Part shown: in pieces, positions 25,423 through 37,478 of the stretch | Numbering within the stretch: the stretch's first letter is position 1 | Layout: every line of letters begins with the position of its first letter | NCBI GenBank assembly: GCA_964247055.1 | Contig: OZ176055.1 | Span: forward strand, 9,920,001 to 9,984,000 | Length of the DNA stretch: 64,000 nt | Origin: Paragordius varius | Lineage: Eukaryota > Nematomorpha | Reading direction: 5' to 3' | The notes under the pieces: generated by a model | The model's input: the letters and a program-made list of their open reading frames with translations, nothing else | Databases searched by the model: none | What the model was told of the DNA's origin: nothing | Translations under genes and position numbers: made by a program

Positions 25423-26864
25423 TTAAGTGTTTCTACACTCCTTGACAATATCTATGGGTAGGAATTCTTTAATCTGTTCATAAACGTCTTTCAATTCGCA
25501 CGTGTCTCCACAACTTCCTGCATTAAATAATTCCAGTTCTCCGCGTTCATTTGTCATTTGATAGAAATCGACGTAAAAACGCATAAAATTGTTTCGTTTA
25601 ATGTTGAATACGAAAAGGTTAGGACCAAAGTAGACCTTATTTTCTATATTATTTATTTTCCCATTCAAAAAATCTGAGATTTTAGATATTGGCTTGTTAG
25701 AGTTCTCATCAGGGCGTTCATCTTTTTTAGCAAAACCGTGTTGAAGTAAAGTCCGAAAAGCATACATTGAATACCAAGGAAGTCCATAGAAATAAAGGTC
25801 TGGCAAGGCGTGTTGTAAAAAATAGCCTTGCGCCATGGCTGTCCGTTCAACCTTCAATTTTTCTCGAACTAAATAAATGATTCGGTTAAATAGCGGACCA
25901 ATCGATAGCTTGAGATGTTCGGTTTCATTATATACGGCGGGTAAAATAACGTGAGTATACAAGGCTTGTAATTTAATCAACAATTCATTTTGCGCAGATT
26001 TTACAGAATCAACATCATCAATATTGTTTGTTTGAATCAATTGGTTTAAACTAAATATATCGAGCGGGTCAATATGTTTTGCTTGCAGACTATCCATAAA
26101 ACTTTCTTTACTTTTTACAAGCTTGTAATAATCGCTGGCAATTAATTGTTTTTGGAGTATTGCTCCAAATTTTGGGCAAGCTTGTCCCCCACCCAACAAA
26201 TAATCTTGAGGCAAAAGCCGTGTTTTTGGCGATATTGTATTATAAGATTTTTCCTTCGTAGAGTCCTCCAATTTTTGTCCAAAGAAAAACCCTTCTGCCA
26301 AATGATGAGCACTCTCAATATATTGTGGATCCGCGGGGACTCGAAAGTTAATAAGGTCTCCAAACGTGTCCATAAACACTTTAATGGTCTCTTTGGTGAA
26401 GGGATGTTGCAATTTGTTTGAACTGCCTAAACCAACATGGTATTGAAATGAATCAGAATCGATATTTTCAGGTTTGCGGCTTGAAAATTTAATATTCTCA
26501 GAGTTGATGTTAGAAAAAAGAGATTTATTTGTAGTGATTTCATAAAGTTCTGTTAACACGTTGCCCAATTGTTCCATTTGAGCCTTGCCTTTTTGACTAA
26601 GATGACATTCGGCTTGAGGAGATGTGACCAAATCAGCTGATTTACATTCCCCCGCCGTAAATAGGACAAAACTCATTATAACATCCTCGACAACTATATA
26701 TATATGGTTGACAAATTTATATTTAAAAAAATATTTTTTGATAAATTAAGTACAAAAAATATAAAATGTTTGATACCTTTTAATTTAGATTCCATTTTTA
26801 TTGTTTGAACCGTATTGCTGATGATAATTAATGTTAATATCATATAAAATTTGGTTGATTGCAT
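25423..26864 (-). CDS. Secreted histidine acid phosphatase relative, probably a pseudoenzyme
   Basis: Exon 1 (26864-26777) encodes a signal peptide, MQSTKFYMILTLIIISNTVQ; exon 2 (26693-25423) the rest; the 83-nt intron is phase 1. Total 452 residues. The fold of the branch-2 histidine phosphatases (prostatic/lysosomal acid phosphatase, PXYLP1) is recognisable: LSQKGKAQMEQLG matches the LTxxGxxQ motif, a segment near SAHHLAEGFFFG matches the sexual SAxxxxxGLFP motif, and LLGGGQACPKFG and the C-terminal SCGDTCELKDVYEQ with a final ECRNT follow the family order. Where RHGDR should stand the sequence reads VLFTAGECK, and no HD proton-donor motif is found before the C-terminal strand. The frame is open throughout, so selection seems to keep the protein without catalysis. 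An extracellular binding role is plausible but unknown. Confidence 0.75.
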
Positions 26865-27334
26865 ATTGAATAACACAACGGTTTCGTCGGCAAATGTATG
26901 AATTTTATAAAAATATAGAAGCAAAAATTATATTTTATTTTGAATAAATGGTAAAATATGCTTTTTCATGCATAGCTCTATCCCTAACACTAGTTGCCGT
27001 ATAGAAAACAAAACAGAGTAGAAATTAAAGGACAAACAATGCTAAATTATGTCACTTGGTAAGAGAAACAGCCTAGATATCATAACGTAACTTTTAGGAA
27101 AAAAGTGAAATTAGATAAAAAAATGTGAAACACATAAAAATGAAAAAATATAATTGAATTTATAAAAAAAGTTGTCATGTCTTTATTCATTTAAATTCTT
27201 CCAATTTTTCAAAAAAGACTTCCACAAATCTTCGATAAACTTTTTCGGGTGTGTGAAATAGTTTGGATAATTCGCCAAAATTCTAAAAATAATATAATAA
27301 TATAGGTTTTTGGACTTATATTAAAATTATATTA

Positions 27335-28313
27335 ACAGGTGTAGTCATAAGTCTTTACCGGCTTTTTTGGTAACACATAATTTTGAAAGGAAATGTATTC
27401 CTTATTCAAAATGTCCATCAACTTCTATACATTTCGCCCATATCTCAGGTAATATATGAATGCCTTGCAAGAAAAACTGATATCTTTCACGACAGTCCAT
27501 TCGTCGAGACATTTTCCAACGTCTCCGATTGAAGCATGCTCTGTGAGCGTGTCTCCTATTTATGCGAACAAGTTAGGAATAGATGGCCCTAGGTCAGGAG
27601 AATAAGACAAATGCGGAAGATCCCATCATGATTTTAAGGTGTTAATACTAGTCCTGTGAGAGCTTGCTATGTAGCCAAATCATTTTGCCCTAACCTATTA
27701 AGGTCGTTTCTCAATTGTATAGTTTTTAATCATTTGTTGACGATTACTTTGTGTATTAACGATGGTTTCACATAATAACATACCGCACATCTCTCAGCCG
27801 TAGAGCATGGTAGCCGAGCGATTTGGCCTTAGTGATTAAAGTCGGCTGGCAAGGTGAAAGCCACTTCGCCAAGGATCTACAAAATCGCACTTCTCATCAC
27901 CCGTCACAATTAAATGCAAAAATCACTTAATGCTGAAGCATTTTACCAGTCACTTTGCGATTGATATGACATATATTAGAGACCCACATACCGAGTTTAT
28001 TGGTATTTCCTTTTGTTCGCAGACGACTGCAAATTGTGTTATGTGGTACATTAATCTGCTATATGCCGTTGATTTTGAGTTGAGTCATCTAAAAAATGTT
28101 CACTTGATCGTCTTGGAAGTTATAAAGTGTACCATCGCTCACTCTCATTCTCATCGTATTAACAACTTTTGAATTTTTGAAATTATGCTTAATTTAAATC
28201 AATGGAAAATGTTTATATTAAAAAGGGGTTATGTGTCAAATTAATCGTCTACGTATACTTTTCGCTGATGCCTTCTCTTAGTTCAACCGCTAATGACTTA
28301 TAACCACCCCTGG
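27335..28313 (-). mobile_element. Mariner-family transposon, decayed
   Basis: A 979-bp element flanked by TA (27333-27334 and 28314-28315), with terminal repeats acaggtgtagtcataag and, inverted, ccaggggtggttataag. Minus-strand fragments read VTGDEKCDFV and WDLPHLSYSPDLGPS, matching the mariner VTGDEKW and the WD..PH..YSPDL.P signature around the second and third catalytic aspartates. The N-terminal region has the helix-turn-helix tail NTNKLGMWV. Several frame breaks and stops show it cannot encode an active transposase. Confidence 0.9.
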
Positions 28314-28499
28314 TATAAATTTGATAAATCATACATTTTTAAGATTGTCGGATTCTTTCAAAACGACAACTACGGAATAAGCTAGGGAGGCCTGGAACAT
28401 TGCATTGTATTCGTATATTAATCGCTTATGCTTATTTTTTCTAATATAGTAAAATATTTATAAAATTATTAATATCAATTGGGCATAATATTTTTTATA

Positions 28500-29292
28500 T
28501 TACATTTGCCAAATCTCTTCCTCGTCCGGTAAGAATAAATCGTAAATATAAGCCCAAAACGATTTATAATCCAAAATATAAATATCTAAAATTTCGGTTG
28601 CCGGGCGCAATATATCTTTTGAAGTTGAAATTAAATTTAAGGTTTCTACCATAATTATGCTATATCTTTACGGAAATAGGCTATTATAAGCTCCAAACAC
28701 GTATAAATATTTGGAATATCTAATTTGTAATCTAAAAGTTTCAAGGCTCTCAATTCCGAATTTATGAGAGCTTTGAAATTATAATCGTGATTATTTTGGA
28801 ATAAATATTGTTTGGCAGTTTCTGCGGTTACCATCTAATCATATGACAAATTATAATTTTTATACATTCTCATCGTAAGATAAATATTTGCTGGCTAATT
28901 CTATTGAGGTTAGGCATCTCAGGAGCAATTGTTTGTTCAAGCGATTTAAAATGAGTTTTTTATCTTCATCGGAAAATTCTTGATTTTTTTCTTGCAAAGT
29001 TTTGAGCAGTCGTGTCATAAACCTAAAATTTTTAAAGTGCGCATTTGATACCGATCAAATATTTCAATGGCCAGATATTTGACATCACATCCTTGCATTA
29101 ATACATCACATAAATGGAAAATGCAAGCGATTGATTTCGGTGTTTTGAAATAAGTCTAAAAAATTGATTTATTTTTAAAATAAATACTTTTTCATAAGCT
29201 TTGGCCCAAACTTTGCACTTTTCATTTTGCAAGAAAAAGAAATCTTCAATCATACTTGGAGAAAATTCAAAGCTTTTTCCATCTTCATACAT
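28500..29292 (-). CDS. CNTD1: Cyclin N-terminal domain-containing protein 1 (meiotic crossover cyclin)
   Basis: Homologue of CNTD1/COSA-1, a cyclin-like protein needed to mature meiotic crossovers with the MutL-gamma complex and CDK2. Five exons: 29292-29188, 29155-29052, 29022-28866, 28834-28672 and 28645-28500, giving 224 residues (human about 330). The order of matches follows human CNTD1: KYLAIEIFDRFM (human YQAVEILERFM), LRCLTSIELASKYLS (human LRLVSCVQLASKLS), then INSELRALKLLDYKLDIP (human LESELDVLKSLNFRINLP). The C-terminal part of the human protein is missing. All four introns are minimal: 32, 29, 31 and 26 nt. The start codon lies 301 bp from that of the divergent cysteine-rich gene, suggesting a shared promoter region. 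Confidence 0.85.
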
Positions 29293-29593
29293 GGTTGTTG
29301 GAATCGTCTGCCCTTATCATTCATACCTATTGTGCGCAGAAGATTACTTAAAAATTTTTTAGGCCATCTCAAAAACTTATTTTAAACTTTCAAATAAATT
29401 TTAAATCTCAAAAATTTGGATAGTATGAGTAAAAAAATCCTTATTTTCTCACAAATACTTAATCCAATAATGAGTAAATGGCATAACAATCAATATAGAT
29501 AACGTTATTAACAAAAATATATCAGTTAATTTCTCGATAATGTTGTTTTTATAATTTAAACTTTTTAAGATATAAATAAATATCTTATCTTTC
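29293..29593. promoter_or_regulatory. Divergent promoter region between CNTD1 and the cysteine-rich gene
   Basis: The 301 bp between two start codons pointing away from each other. It is AT-rich and has no repeat. No specific box can be named from sequence alone. Confidence 0.4.
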
Positions 29594-32500
29594 ATGAATT
29601 TTTTCCAATGTCATCTAATCCTTTTATTAACTCTTGTGCATAATTTTGAATTCGTGGTTGGATCGGGTAAGGCAAACAAAGTTTTATATATTTTTGAAAA
29701 AATTTAAACTTTATATTTATAGAAGATGTGGAATTCAATGAAACCATCAGACATCTGTTGGAGAAGAAATACAATGTTTCCTTAATAAGGCGCGAACCCT
29801 ATATTTCGTTGGGTCAGTTTAATTTTATCGCCATATTTGATTTAAATTGGATTTTTATGAAAATGGGTAATAATTTATTTTATGAAGCCAGAAAACATTT
29901 TGACATTAAACCGGTTTTTTGTTTTATTGTTGAGGCTAGTTTGATAGCAATACTAATTTTATTAATTTTAAAAATATATTATTATTAATTTATGGTTAGG
30001 AGGTATGATAAAAACTCTATGAATAATTTGACTATTACCCATTTTAAAAAAAATACAGTTTTTGTGAGAATATATAGATTGGAGTTGGACCCGAATATTA
30101 ATTTAAGATACAAGCTATTATTTAAAATTATAACCTGTAAATAATGGTTTATAGCATAATATAATCTTCGTCCATAATTATTAACAAAATTAATGTAAAA
30201 TAGAAAAATGTTTTATTTCAACCATGTTTTGTAAATACCATACATTACTGTATTTAAAAAGCCGTTTATTGAAAATATAAGTTCTAGGTAAAAAATTTTG
30301 TATTATATCAATTTCAGAAAATTATTTAATATCATAGTTGAGACTATATTTTTTGTTAGCTAAACTGTATAATTGCCCGAATAACAGTGAGAGGTGCAAA
30401 GGTTGTGGATTTTGGCATTATGAAGAAATTGATCATTGCGATTTGTGCATTTGCGATGGTAAGGATTTATAAATGCACTTTTTTAAATACATCTAAAGAT
30501 ATTATTTTAAAAGACTTTATTTTTTAAAAGAGAATTATTATTATTACTTATGGCAATTAGATTTGTCGGTACAACCAGCATTTTCCAAACCCAAAGAGAA
30601 ACCCAAACGACCAATCCCACACATATCAAATCGTAAGTGAATTTGATTATATATTGAAAATTAAGAAATCAATTTAAAAAAACCTAATATGAATATATAT
30701 TTTACATTTAATCTAACAATGTTCTAGAAACTATGGCACAATTAGATGAAATGCAAAACATGCCAGCTAATAAACCTAAAGGTAACGTAACAATGTTCAA
30801 ATTAAACTTTTATTAATAATTTAAATTTGCATATTTTTAGGTGATGAAGTCCTTTTTATGAGCTCCGGAGACAAAAAACCGACAGCAAGTAAGTGTCATA
30901 AAATTCTAATACAATATTTTTTCAATAAATATATCAGTAAAAATTGAAAACATAAACGCGTAAAAGACAAACATACAGTGAAATTTAAAATTATACGGGC
31001 AAAACCTAAAAATATAAACACAAATGTTTTTTTCTAAAAAACAACCATATTTTTTTAAACATTTTTAAAATATTGTTTTAAAATGCAAAATATAAAATTG
31101 ATATGTATATTGAATATACAATCAATATATATTTTACAATTATGATTATGATTTATTTGAGAAAAATAAAGGTTTATATCAGTATCTTTTAGAAAAAAAT
31201 ATTTGTCTCTATATTTTTACTTTTTGTCCGTATAATTTCAGTTTTAACTGTATTTTTTGTAAAAAACGACTATACTTTATCATGCCTTATTTATTTACAA
31301 TCCTAAAATATATAATATTCGAGTATGTTACCAATTTACATTTCTATTCTTTTATTTGCAATCCAAAAATAAGTTTATTGAAGAAATTAATATTTATAAA
31401 TATGGTTGTCTTTAAGAAAAAAATATTTGTCTATAAGTTCTTTTGTTTTGTCCGTATAAAATCACTTATATTATTAATCCTTTTTTAATTAATTATAGAT
31501 GAATCGAATCAAATTACGCACCAAAATATTACGAATTATTACAACAATATAAATTCTGGCCGGGTAGCAGCCTTACCTCAAGAACATGAATACTTTTTGT
31601 CGGTCAATACGAATCATAGCACTAAAATGCGTATTCGCATGAGTTTTATACGCATTACGCGTAACAGTAAAAAAATATTATTTTATTAATTTTATACAAC
31701 AATTTTGATTGAGCAAAGATGAATTTTATTAATTTGATAATTTAATTTTATTTTTATTTAATTTAGGCTGTAACATGACAGTTTTTGTGGAATGCATGAA
31801 AGAATGTCACAAAGCCGAAAATTGCGACAAATGCCTTTGTTCAGGTTACTCTTTCCCTACATTGTCTCTTTTAACTTATTTATTTTATGAAACTAGAAAA
31901 AATATTTTTGAGTTATAAAAGAACTAAAACTAGCTTATTAAGGCTTATATTGATTTACAAGTCATTCAATGTTAAATCAACTGGTTTTTATGAAATATTA
32001 CAAAAAGTATATAAATAAAAGTTTTGAGGGCAAAATTTTTTAACAAAAAGCTATCAAGTTATCGTTATACCGCAAACCAAATTATCAAGATCTTTTATGA
32101 AAAGTTTCTAATATATTTATATTTTGCCATTAAACCTTTCAAATTCAAGGTGTTTGTGATCTAAATTCACTTAGATATTGCGACAAATATCTTTGAATTA
32201 TTTAAGCCAGGGGTCCAACACAAATGGCTTCGAGGGTCGCATTCGAAATATATATGGGCATTCATAAGGAATTTATTAGATCTGAATATACTGGAGAATT
32301 TAAAAACAATATTGTTTTCTAATTCTTGCCGATTGGATAGACGTATTTAGAAAAATTGTTTCAATTTTATCAAAATTGTGAGCATTTTTTATAATTTATA
32401 GATATCCAAATTTTTCGCCACACAAAGTCTCCCCAAAGTCTATTTAGTAAATTTAAAAAAATATTTTGTTTTAAACCAAAAAAATAGAGTAGCATTCGAA

Positions 32501-33040
32501 TAAAATATAACCCTAACCAATATTAAATATTTTATTTTGAATTAGCTTTATTTAGCGTAGATACAGATGGTTCATTTTAGGATAAATTTAAAATGTTTAA
32601 AGGTGAATTCAAAAGTAAAATTTAGAATGTTTAAGGGTATAAAGTTTTACGGTTAAAAATAAGGGTTAATTTTACAACGCGCATAAAATTATGGTCATTG
32701 TTATAGGCATACATAATGTACATATCGATTTATCATTGCAAATTTTTTTGATATTTCCTAAATTTATCTATCGAGAAAACTTTCCAAATAAATGTAATCT
32801 CGTGGTTAACAAAATAATTCAACAAAATCTTTATGAAAAATAATGAAAAAATAGCTTTTGAATATTAAAATTGGTGAATTGTAATATATACATTTATTCA
32901 CATAAAAATATATAGATGAATATAAAATTTTGAAATGCATGGGAGTGAAGTGCGATGATTTCAACACGGAAGGACAAAATAGCCAATGCACTTGTAAACC
33001 ATATCTATCCCTCAACATCAAAAGATTCTTTAAACATTAA
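29594..33040 (+). CDS. Secreted cysteine-rich protein with two related modules, family unknown
   Basis: Nine exons, all joined by phase-1 introns: 29594-29666, 29723-29866, 30360-30458, 30561-30632, 30728-30781, 30841-30888, 31499-31666, 31767-31844 and 32916-33040, giving 286 residues. Exon 1 encodes a signal peptide (MNFFQCHLILLLTLVHNF). Exons 2-3 form a module ending in CPNNSERCKGCGFWHYEE and HCDLCICD. Exons 4-6 encode a Lys/Pro-rich linker. Exons 7-8 form a second module ending in CNMTVFVECMKECHKAENC then DKCLCS. Exon 9 adds CMGVKCDDF, CTCKPYLS and a basic end (NIKRFFKH). The modules share the pattern CxxCxC after a spaced cysteine pair and a preceding E-Y-L-S type strand, so one may be a copy of the other. 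N-glycosylation sequons occur (NITNYYN, NMT). I know no family with this layout. Introns 6 and 8 are enlarged by repeats. Confidence 0.75.
30976..31250. repeat. MITE family A copy
   Basis: Left end cagtgaaatttaaaatta, right end tttttgtccgtataattt then cagttttaactg and TA. In intron 6 of the cysteine-rich gene. Confidence 0.8.
31253..31470. repeat. Partial MITE family A copy
   Basis: Directly follows the previous copy; keeps the interior and the right end (tttgtctataag, ttttgtccgtataaaat) but lacks the left inverted repeat. Confidence 0.6.
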
Positions 33041-33751
33041 ACCAATCAATCAACTCCTATATATAAAAAATTGAAATATAGAATATATAAATAAATGCTT
33101 GAGATTTTTGAAAGATTCAGACGGCTTTGATAAGCTTTTTGTGACATTTCCAATGCAACAATTTAGTGGGTTCTACCATTTCTGGTGCTAAATTGATACA
33201 TTGTTCAAACAAATTTTTTCATCATTTTAATGTGTATTAAAATGCAAATACCTCTCATTGTTAGTACAATGTATCTAAGCTATCAAATCTGTAAATTTTA
33301 AAAAAAGTATTTTATAAAATCGTTTTAAATATAAAAAGTATTCAGACTGCAATTGGCATGCGATCTCATATAAATATAAATTGCAACAGTGGGTTCTGCC
33401 ATTTCTGGCGCTGTGCAATCTATATTCTCGTTATAATTTATCATCATTAAATATAAAAAAGAATATTACCTCTAATGAATTAATCGGGTTTTGTGAAGAC
33501 ATCTATATACAAATCAACCAGAATATAAATTAAATATAAAGTATATACGGAGTAATTGATATTATATATGTAGCTTATCTAATATTTCTCGTAAAACGAT
33601 AATATTCAAATGACTACAATAGGAAGTAATTTGTGAAAACATACTTTTAAACGGGAAAGGAAAAATACTTGATATTGTGAATCAGATGTTATTTTATATA
33701 ACAGCTCCAGATGATACATATATTTTAATAGTTTTATTACATTAACACTTC

Positions 33752-34762
33752 GATTTAAATTGGGTTATCTAAATACCACCCTTCACATTTTCTAAGTTAA
33801 GTTTTTAAAAAAACTACTGAAAAAAGGTCCCAATTTATGCTTCTATCATAATAAAAAGTATATAAATAAGCCGAAATATTTAAATTAAATTTTGTTTTTT
33901 AAAAAACATATTAAACTATTTGGACGCCATAGTTGTTTTATCTGCAAAATATCGTTATTTAAAACTTGGATACAACACTCATTTCAGTCCTTCAATTCAA
34001 ATTGGGGAGAAGCCCAGTCTTGTTAAACTAAATATTTTTAAAAAAAAATAAATTGGAACCATGGCAAAGGTTTGCACTTTCTTAACAATAATGAACAAAA
34101 ATATAATAAAAAATTTCTTTAAAAAATTATATAATAACAAGTAAACCCCAAGGTAAAAATTTAGTCATTATGACATGTGTCAAGCTTAATATAATATGCA
34201 AGATATGCCACTTTGTTTTATATCAAGGGTAAATGTGAGTTAAATTAAAATAAAAATTTAATATTAGGCTTACAATCAAATAACCACCATATTTTGTAAA
34301 AATGTTTAACATTAAAATGGCGTTCAGTGAGTTTGATACGGTTTTTTTCCAAAACTAAATTTTATTTAGATATTCCGGCTTATTTAATTATTATGATAGA
34401 TGCATAAATTTAAATTGTATTTTCTGTAGTTTTTTAGAATAACACTTAAATATAGTTTGGAGTATTTAGATACCTCAAATTGAGAAATGTTGATTTAAAG
34501 CTAAAATTTAAGTTAGTTTTTAATCAAAGCTCATTTCTCATTAATAAGAACAGTTTATTTTTCTTTTACCATAAATAAGTAACATCAATTTAAATATTTA
34601 TTTTTTTATATCGGTTCATTAATTCTATATAAGTGCAAACATTTGGAATGGTTTCCATTTATTCCATATTTTTTGTAAGTATTTAATTAACAAACCTTAC
34701 GTATCAAACGAGCCCAATTTAAATCAAAGGACTGAAATGAATGTGTTGAATCCAAGTGTTAA
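33752..34762. repeat. Cluster of family C MITE copies in both orientations
   Basis: Begins TTAACACTTCGAT and ends ATCCAAGTGTTAA. Inside are an inverted partial copy (33752 to about 33960), a forward copy (about 33960-34493, with attcaaattgggga and tgacatgtgt) and a second inverted fragment (about 34500-34762). The pattern suggests copies inserting into or next to one another. Confidence 0.6.
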
Positions 34763-35702
34763 ATCAGTTAATTTGAAATAAATAAACGGAATTTGCAAAT
34801 TTATAATGGCATTTCATAATTTTTCTTTTTCCTCCTGGTTGACATATATGGATAGTATAACCCATGGATCAACTATTTAAATAATAATCTACTGTCCTGA
34901 AAGTTATGGATAATTTATTATAAAATGTTGTTCATATGCATTACAGAGTACAAAAAATATAACCTGTTGAAATATTTATATATATCATGATGGGAAAATA
35001 TATCATGATTATCACGGTGCTTTATGCTTTGGGCCTTACGAGGGATATAATAAAGCTATTTACACTTTTGTTGTAAGTTCTCCATACCAGAAAATGGCAA
35101 AATTTGCCTATATTTTTAAACCGGGAAAGCTAAATGGTTTATTCTAAATAATATCACTAAAATATCTCATAAACTACCTATAAAAAGCAAAATAATATTT
35201 TTTAAAAATTTAGGTTTTGGATGTCGGCTCAGAAAGCCCTTTTCAATCTTCTTAATGGACTAGTTTTCTTCAAAACAACGAGAAAAATGCCGGGAGCGCG
35301 CGTTAAAAACAAAATATATGCTAAATTATCAACTAAAAATATTTTTTAAGCCTTTTTACAAAATTTTTTGAGCAAAATTTTGCAGCATCCTCCATGCTAG
35401 TTTGAGCCATGAAATTATTTAGGATGATTAAAATATTATTTACACCATCAAGAAATATTATCTTTCAGCCGCAGGCTTATGTCTAAAAGTTGGAGATCTC
35501 TTCATTAAAATCATGAAAAAAACTGTAAAATTTGTTTCTGTTCAAATTCTTGCGATTGATAGGGTCAATCAGTAATTGTTTTTGGGCATATATATATTTC
35601 TAAGGTCATTTAACAGTGTTTTTATTATTTTTTCTAAATTATTTATTAACTACAATATAATAATGTTATTTTATAAATATTATACGGTAATCTATATATT
35701 TA

Positions 35703-36300
35703 TCTTTGTGATCTGGTACAGGAAAACCGGTGAACCCAATCAAATCCAAACATTGAAAAAATATAATCTTTAATGAATGCCCCGACAATAGCTTCGCCCT
35801 TTTTTTCAAATAGGCCCCCAGTTCGGGCCCACCCCGTGTGAAAAACGGTTTTTTTTTGAAAACAGAAGTCCACAAAAATCGTGTCTTTGAGACAATTTTC
35901 CGGAGAACGTGTTGGACCATTCAATTTTAAATATGATTTTTGTTTACTTATTTTTGATCGCGCTGAACATAGTCGACTAACTTTTTTGATTTAGGCCTTC
36001 TTTTTACCCGCTACCAAAAATTCCATTTTTTTCAAAAAAAACAAAGTCCACAAAAATAATTTTTTGATTGTACTTTTTTGCCCAAGGTATGAGACTGTAA
36101 AAATTCGAGAAGGATTTTTCGTATTGCCTGTTAAAAGGCAAAAATTTTAGTCAAGCGTTTCTTTGATGATAGCTGCTGAGTAAGGAGCTACTCGCTAAAA
36201 ACTGATTCCTCATGTAACTTTGTGATCTGGTACCGGAAAACCGGTAGACTCATTAAAATCCGAACTTCGAGACCCCCCCCCCTACGCAGCATTACGCTAG
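35703..36300 (+). mobile_element. Non-autonomous Helitron-like element, 598 bp
   Basis: Begins TCTTTGTGATCTG directly after an A and ends with a short hairpin region (ctacgcagc) then attacgCTAG directly before a T. TC at the 5' end, CTRR at the 3' end and insertion between A and T are the Helitron hallmarks, and no target duplication is expected. Open frames on its minus strand recur in other copies but show no Rep or helicase motif, so it is non-autonomous. Confidence 0.65.
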
Positions 36301-37478
36301 TATATATATACATATAATAGAATTTATGCAGATTCCAACTTTTCATTAATTAAAAGTTTTCATGCTTAATGTAAATTAATTAAGATGTGGAAACCTATTG
36401 GATTTTATATTAAAAATTGAACCCTATCAACACTTTATAACCTTTTTATTTTTTTAATGAATGACATTTTGGGGTAGTTTTTACTCCATATCTTAAAGTA
36501 ATAACCTTACTACTATTTTGAAAGTTGTTTTGAAAATATTAAATCTTCTCCAGTTAAAAAACCTTACAGTTTCCTCAAATTTTTGACTTCAACAGTCTCA
36601 AATTCATAACTCCAAAATCGAAACAAACAGCTGTTAAAATCGATATTAAAAATTTGCTGGTAATTTATAATTTAAAAGCTTTCCAAAGTTATCAAAAATG
36701 TTTCAAGAAATAATGCCAAGTTTGAGATGATGATTTTTTTACAATTTTCATTGTTTTATTTTCTTGTATCATGCGCCTAAAAGGCTAAAGAAAGCATGTA
36801 TTTAAATTTGGACATAAATATTCAAGATATTATTTATATTTTAAATGACCTTTTGGGGTGAATAAGCACAAAAGATTATTAGATTAATACGCATATGTAG
36901 GAAACATTTTTAAAAAGGAGAATAAATTCATGAAAATTTAAAATATAATTAATTTTGAATAGTAAAGCATTTTCTTAATGACTATATTTTAATACTTTTA
37001 AAAAATTTAACATTTTACAATGACAGGGTAATTTGAGTTCATAAAGGTATAAGGGAAATTTTGCCATATTTTTCAGTCAAATAAAACCCAAAATTCATTG
37101 TATCCTATGCATATAATATCTTATGTTTATTATTATAATAAAAAAACTAATTTTTTGATATAATTTATTTTTAAGCCGCCTCTAAATTAAAGGTTATATT
37201 ATAGTCTCTTTTAAAAATACATATTAAATAGGATTCATGGGGATACTATCCTATATATTTCAGTTATTAATAGATGTTAAAAAAATTTGTACGTATAAAA
37301 AAATTGGTCGTATAAAATTTTGTCCGTATATAAAAAATATTTAGCCCGTATAAAATTTTTTAATCTTTGATTTTAACAATATGTCTGTTAGAATATAATT
37401 TGTCCGTTAGTTTATAATTTTAGTCTAAAAAATTCCAATATTTACTGCATAATAAATTGGGATCTTTTTATATAACTA

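Noticed and set aside
29592-29774. Minus-strand 60-codon frame at the start of the cysteine-rich gene
   Set aside because: The plus strand gives a signal peptide, good splice sites and phase continuity over nine exons; the minus frame is a shadow.
29867-29988. Read-through of exon 2 of the cysteine-rich gene into a membrane-like segment (SLIAILILLILKIYYY)
   Set aside because: It starts after a good donor site and is ordinary AT-rich intron sequence that translates into hydrophobic residues; splicing to the cysteine exon fits in phase.
12481-34320. Recurring word aatggcgtcgaag as a possible conserved motif
   Set aside because: It is part of the interior of family C MITEs, explained by repetition alone.
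35666-35924. Two overlapping minus-strand frames of 74-84 codons, with a similar frame at 38766-38990
   Set aside because: They recur because the Helitron-like element is repeated. The frames read through its terminal repeats and show no known motif, so I treat them as chance frames in repeat DNA.
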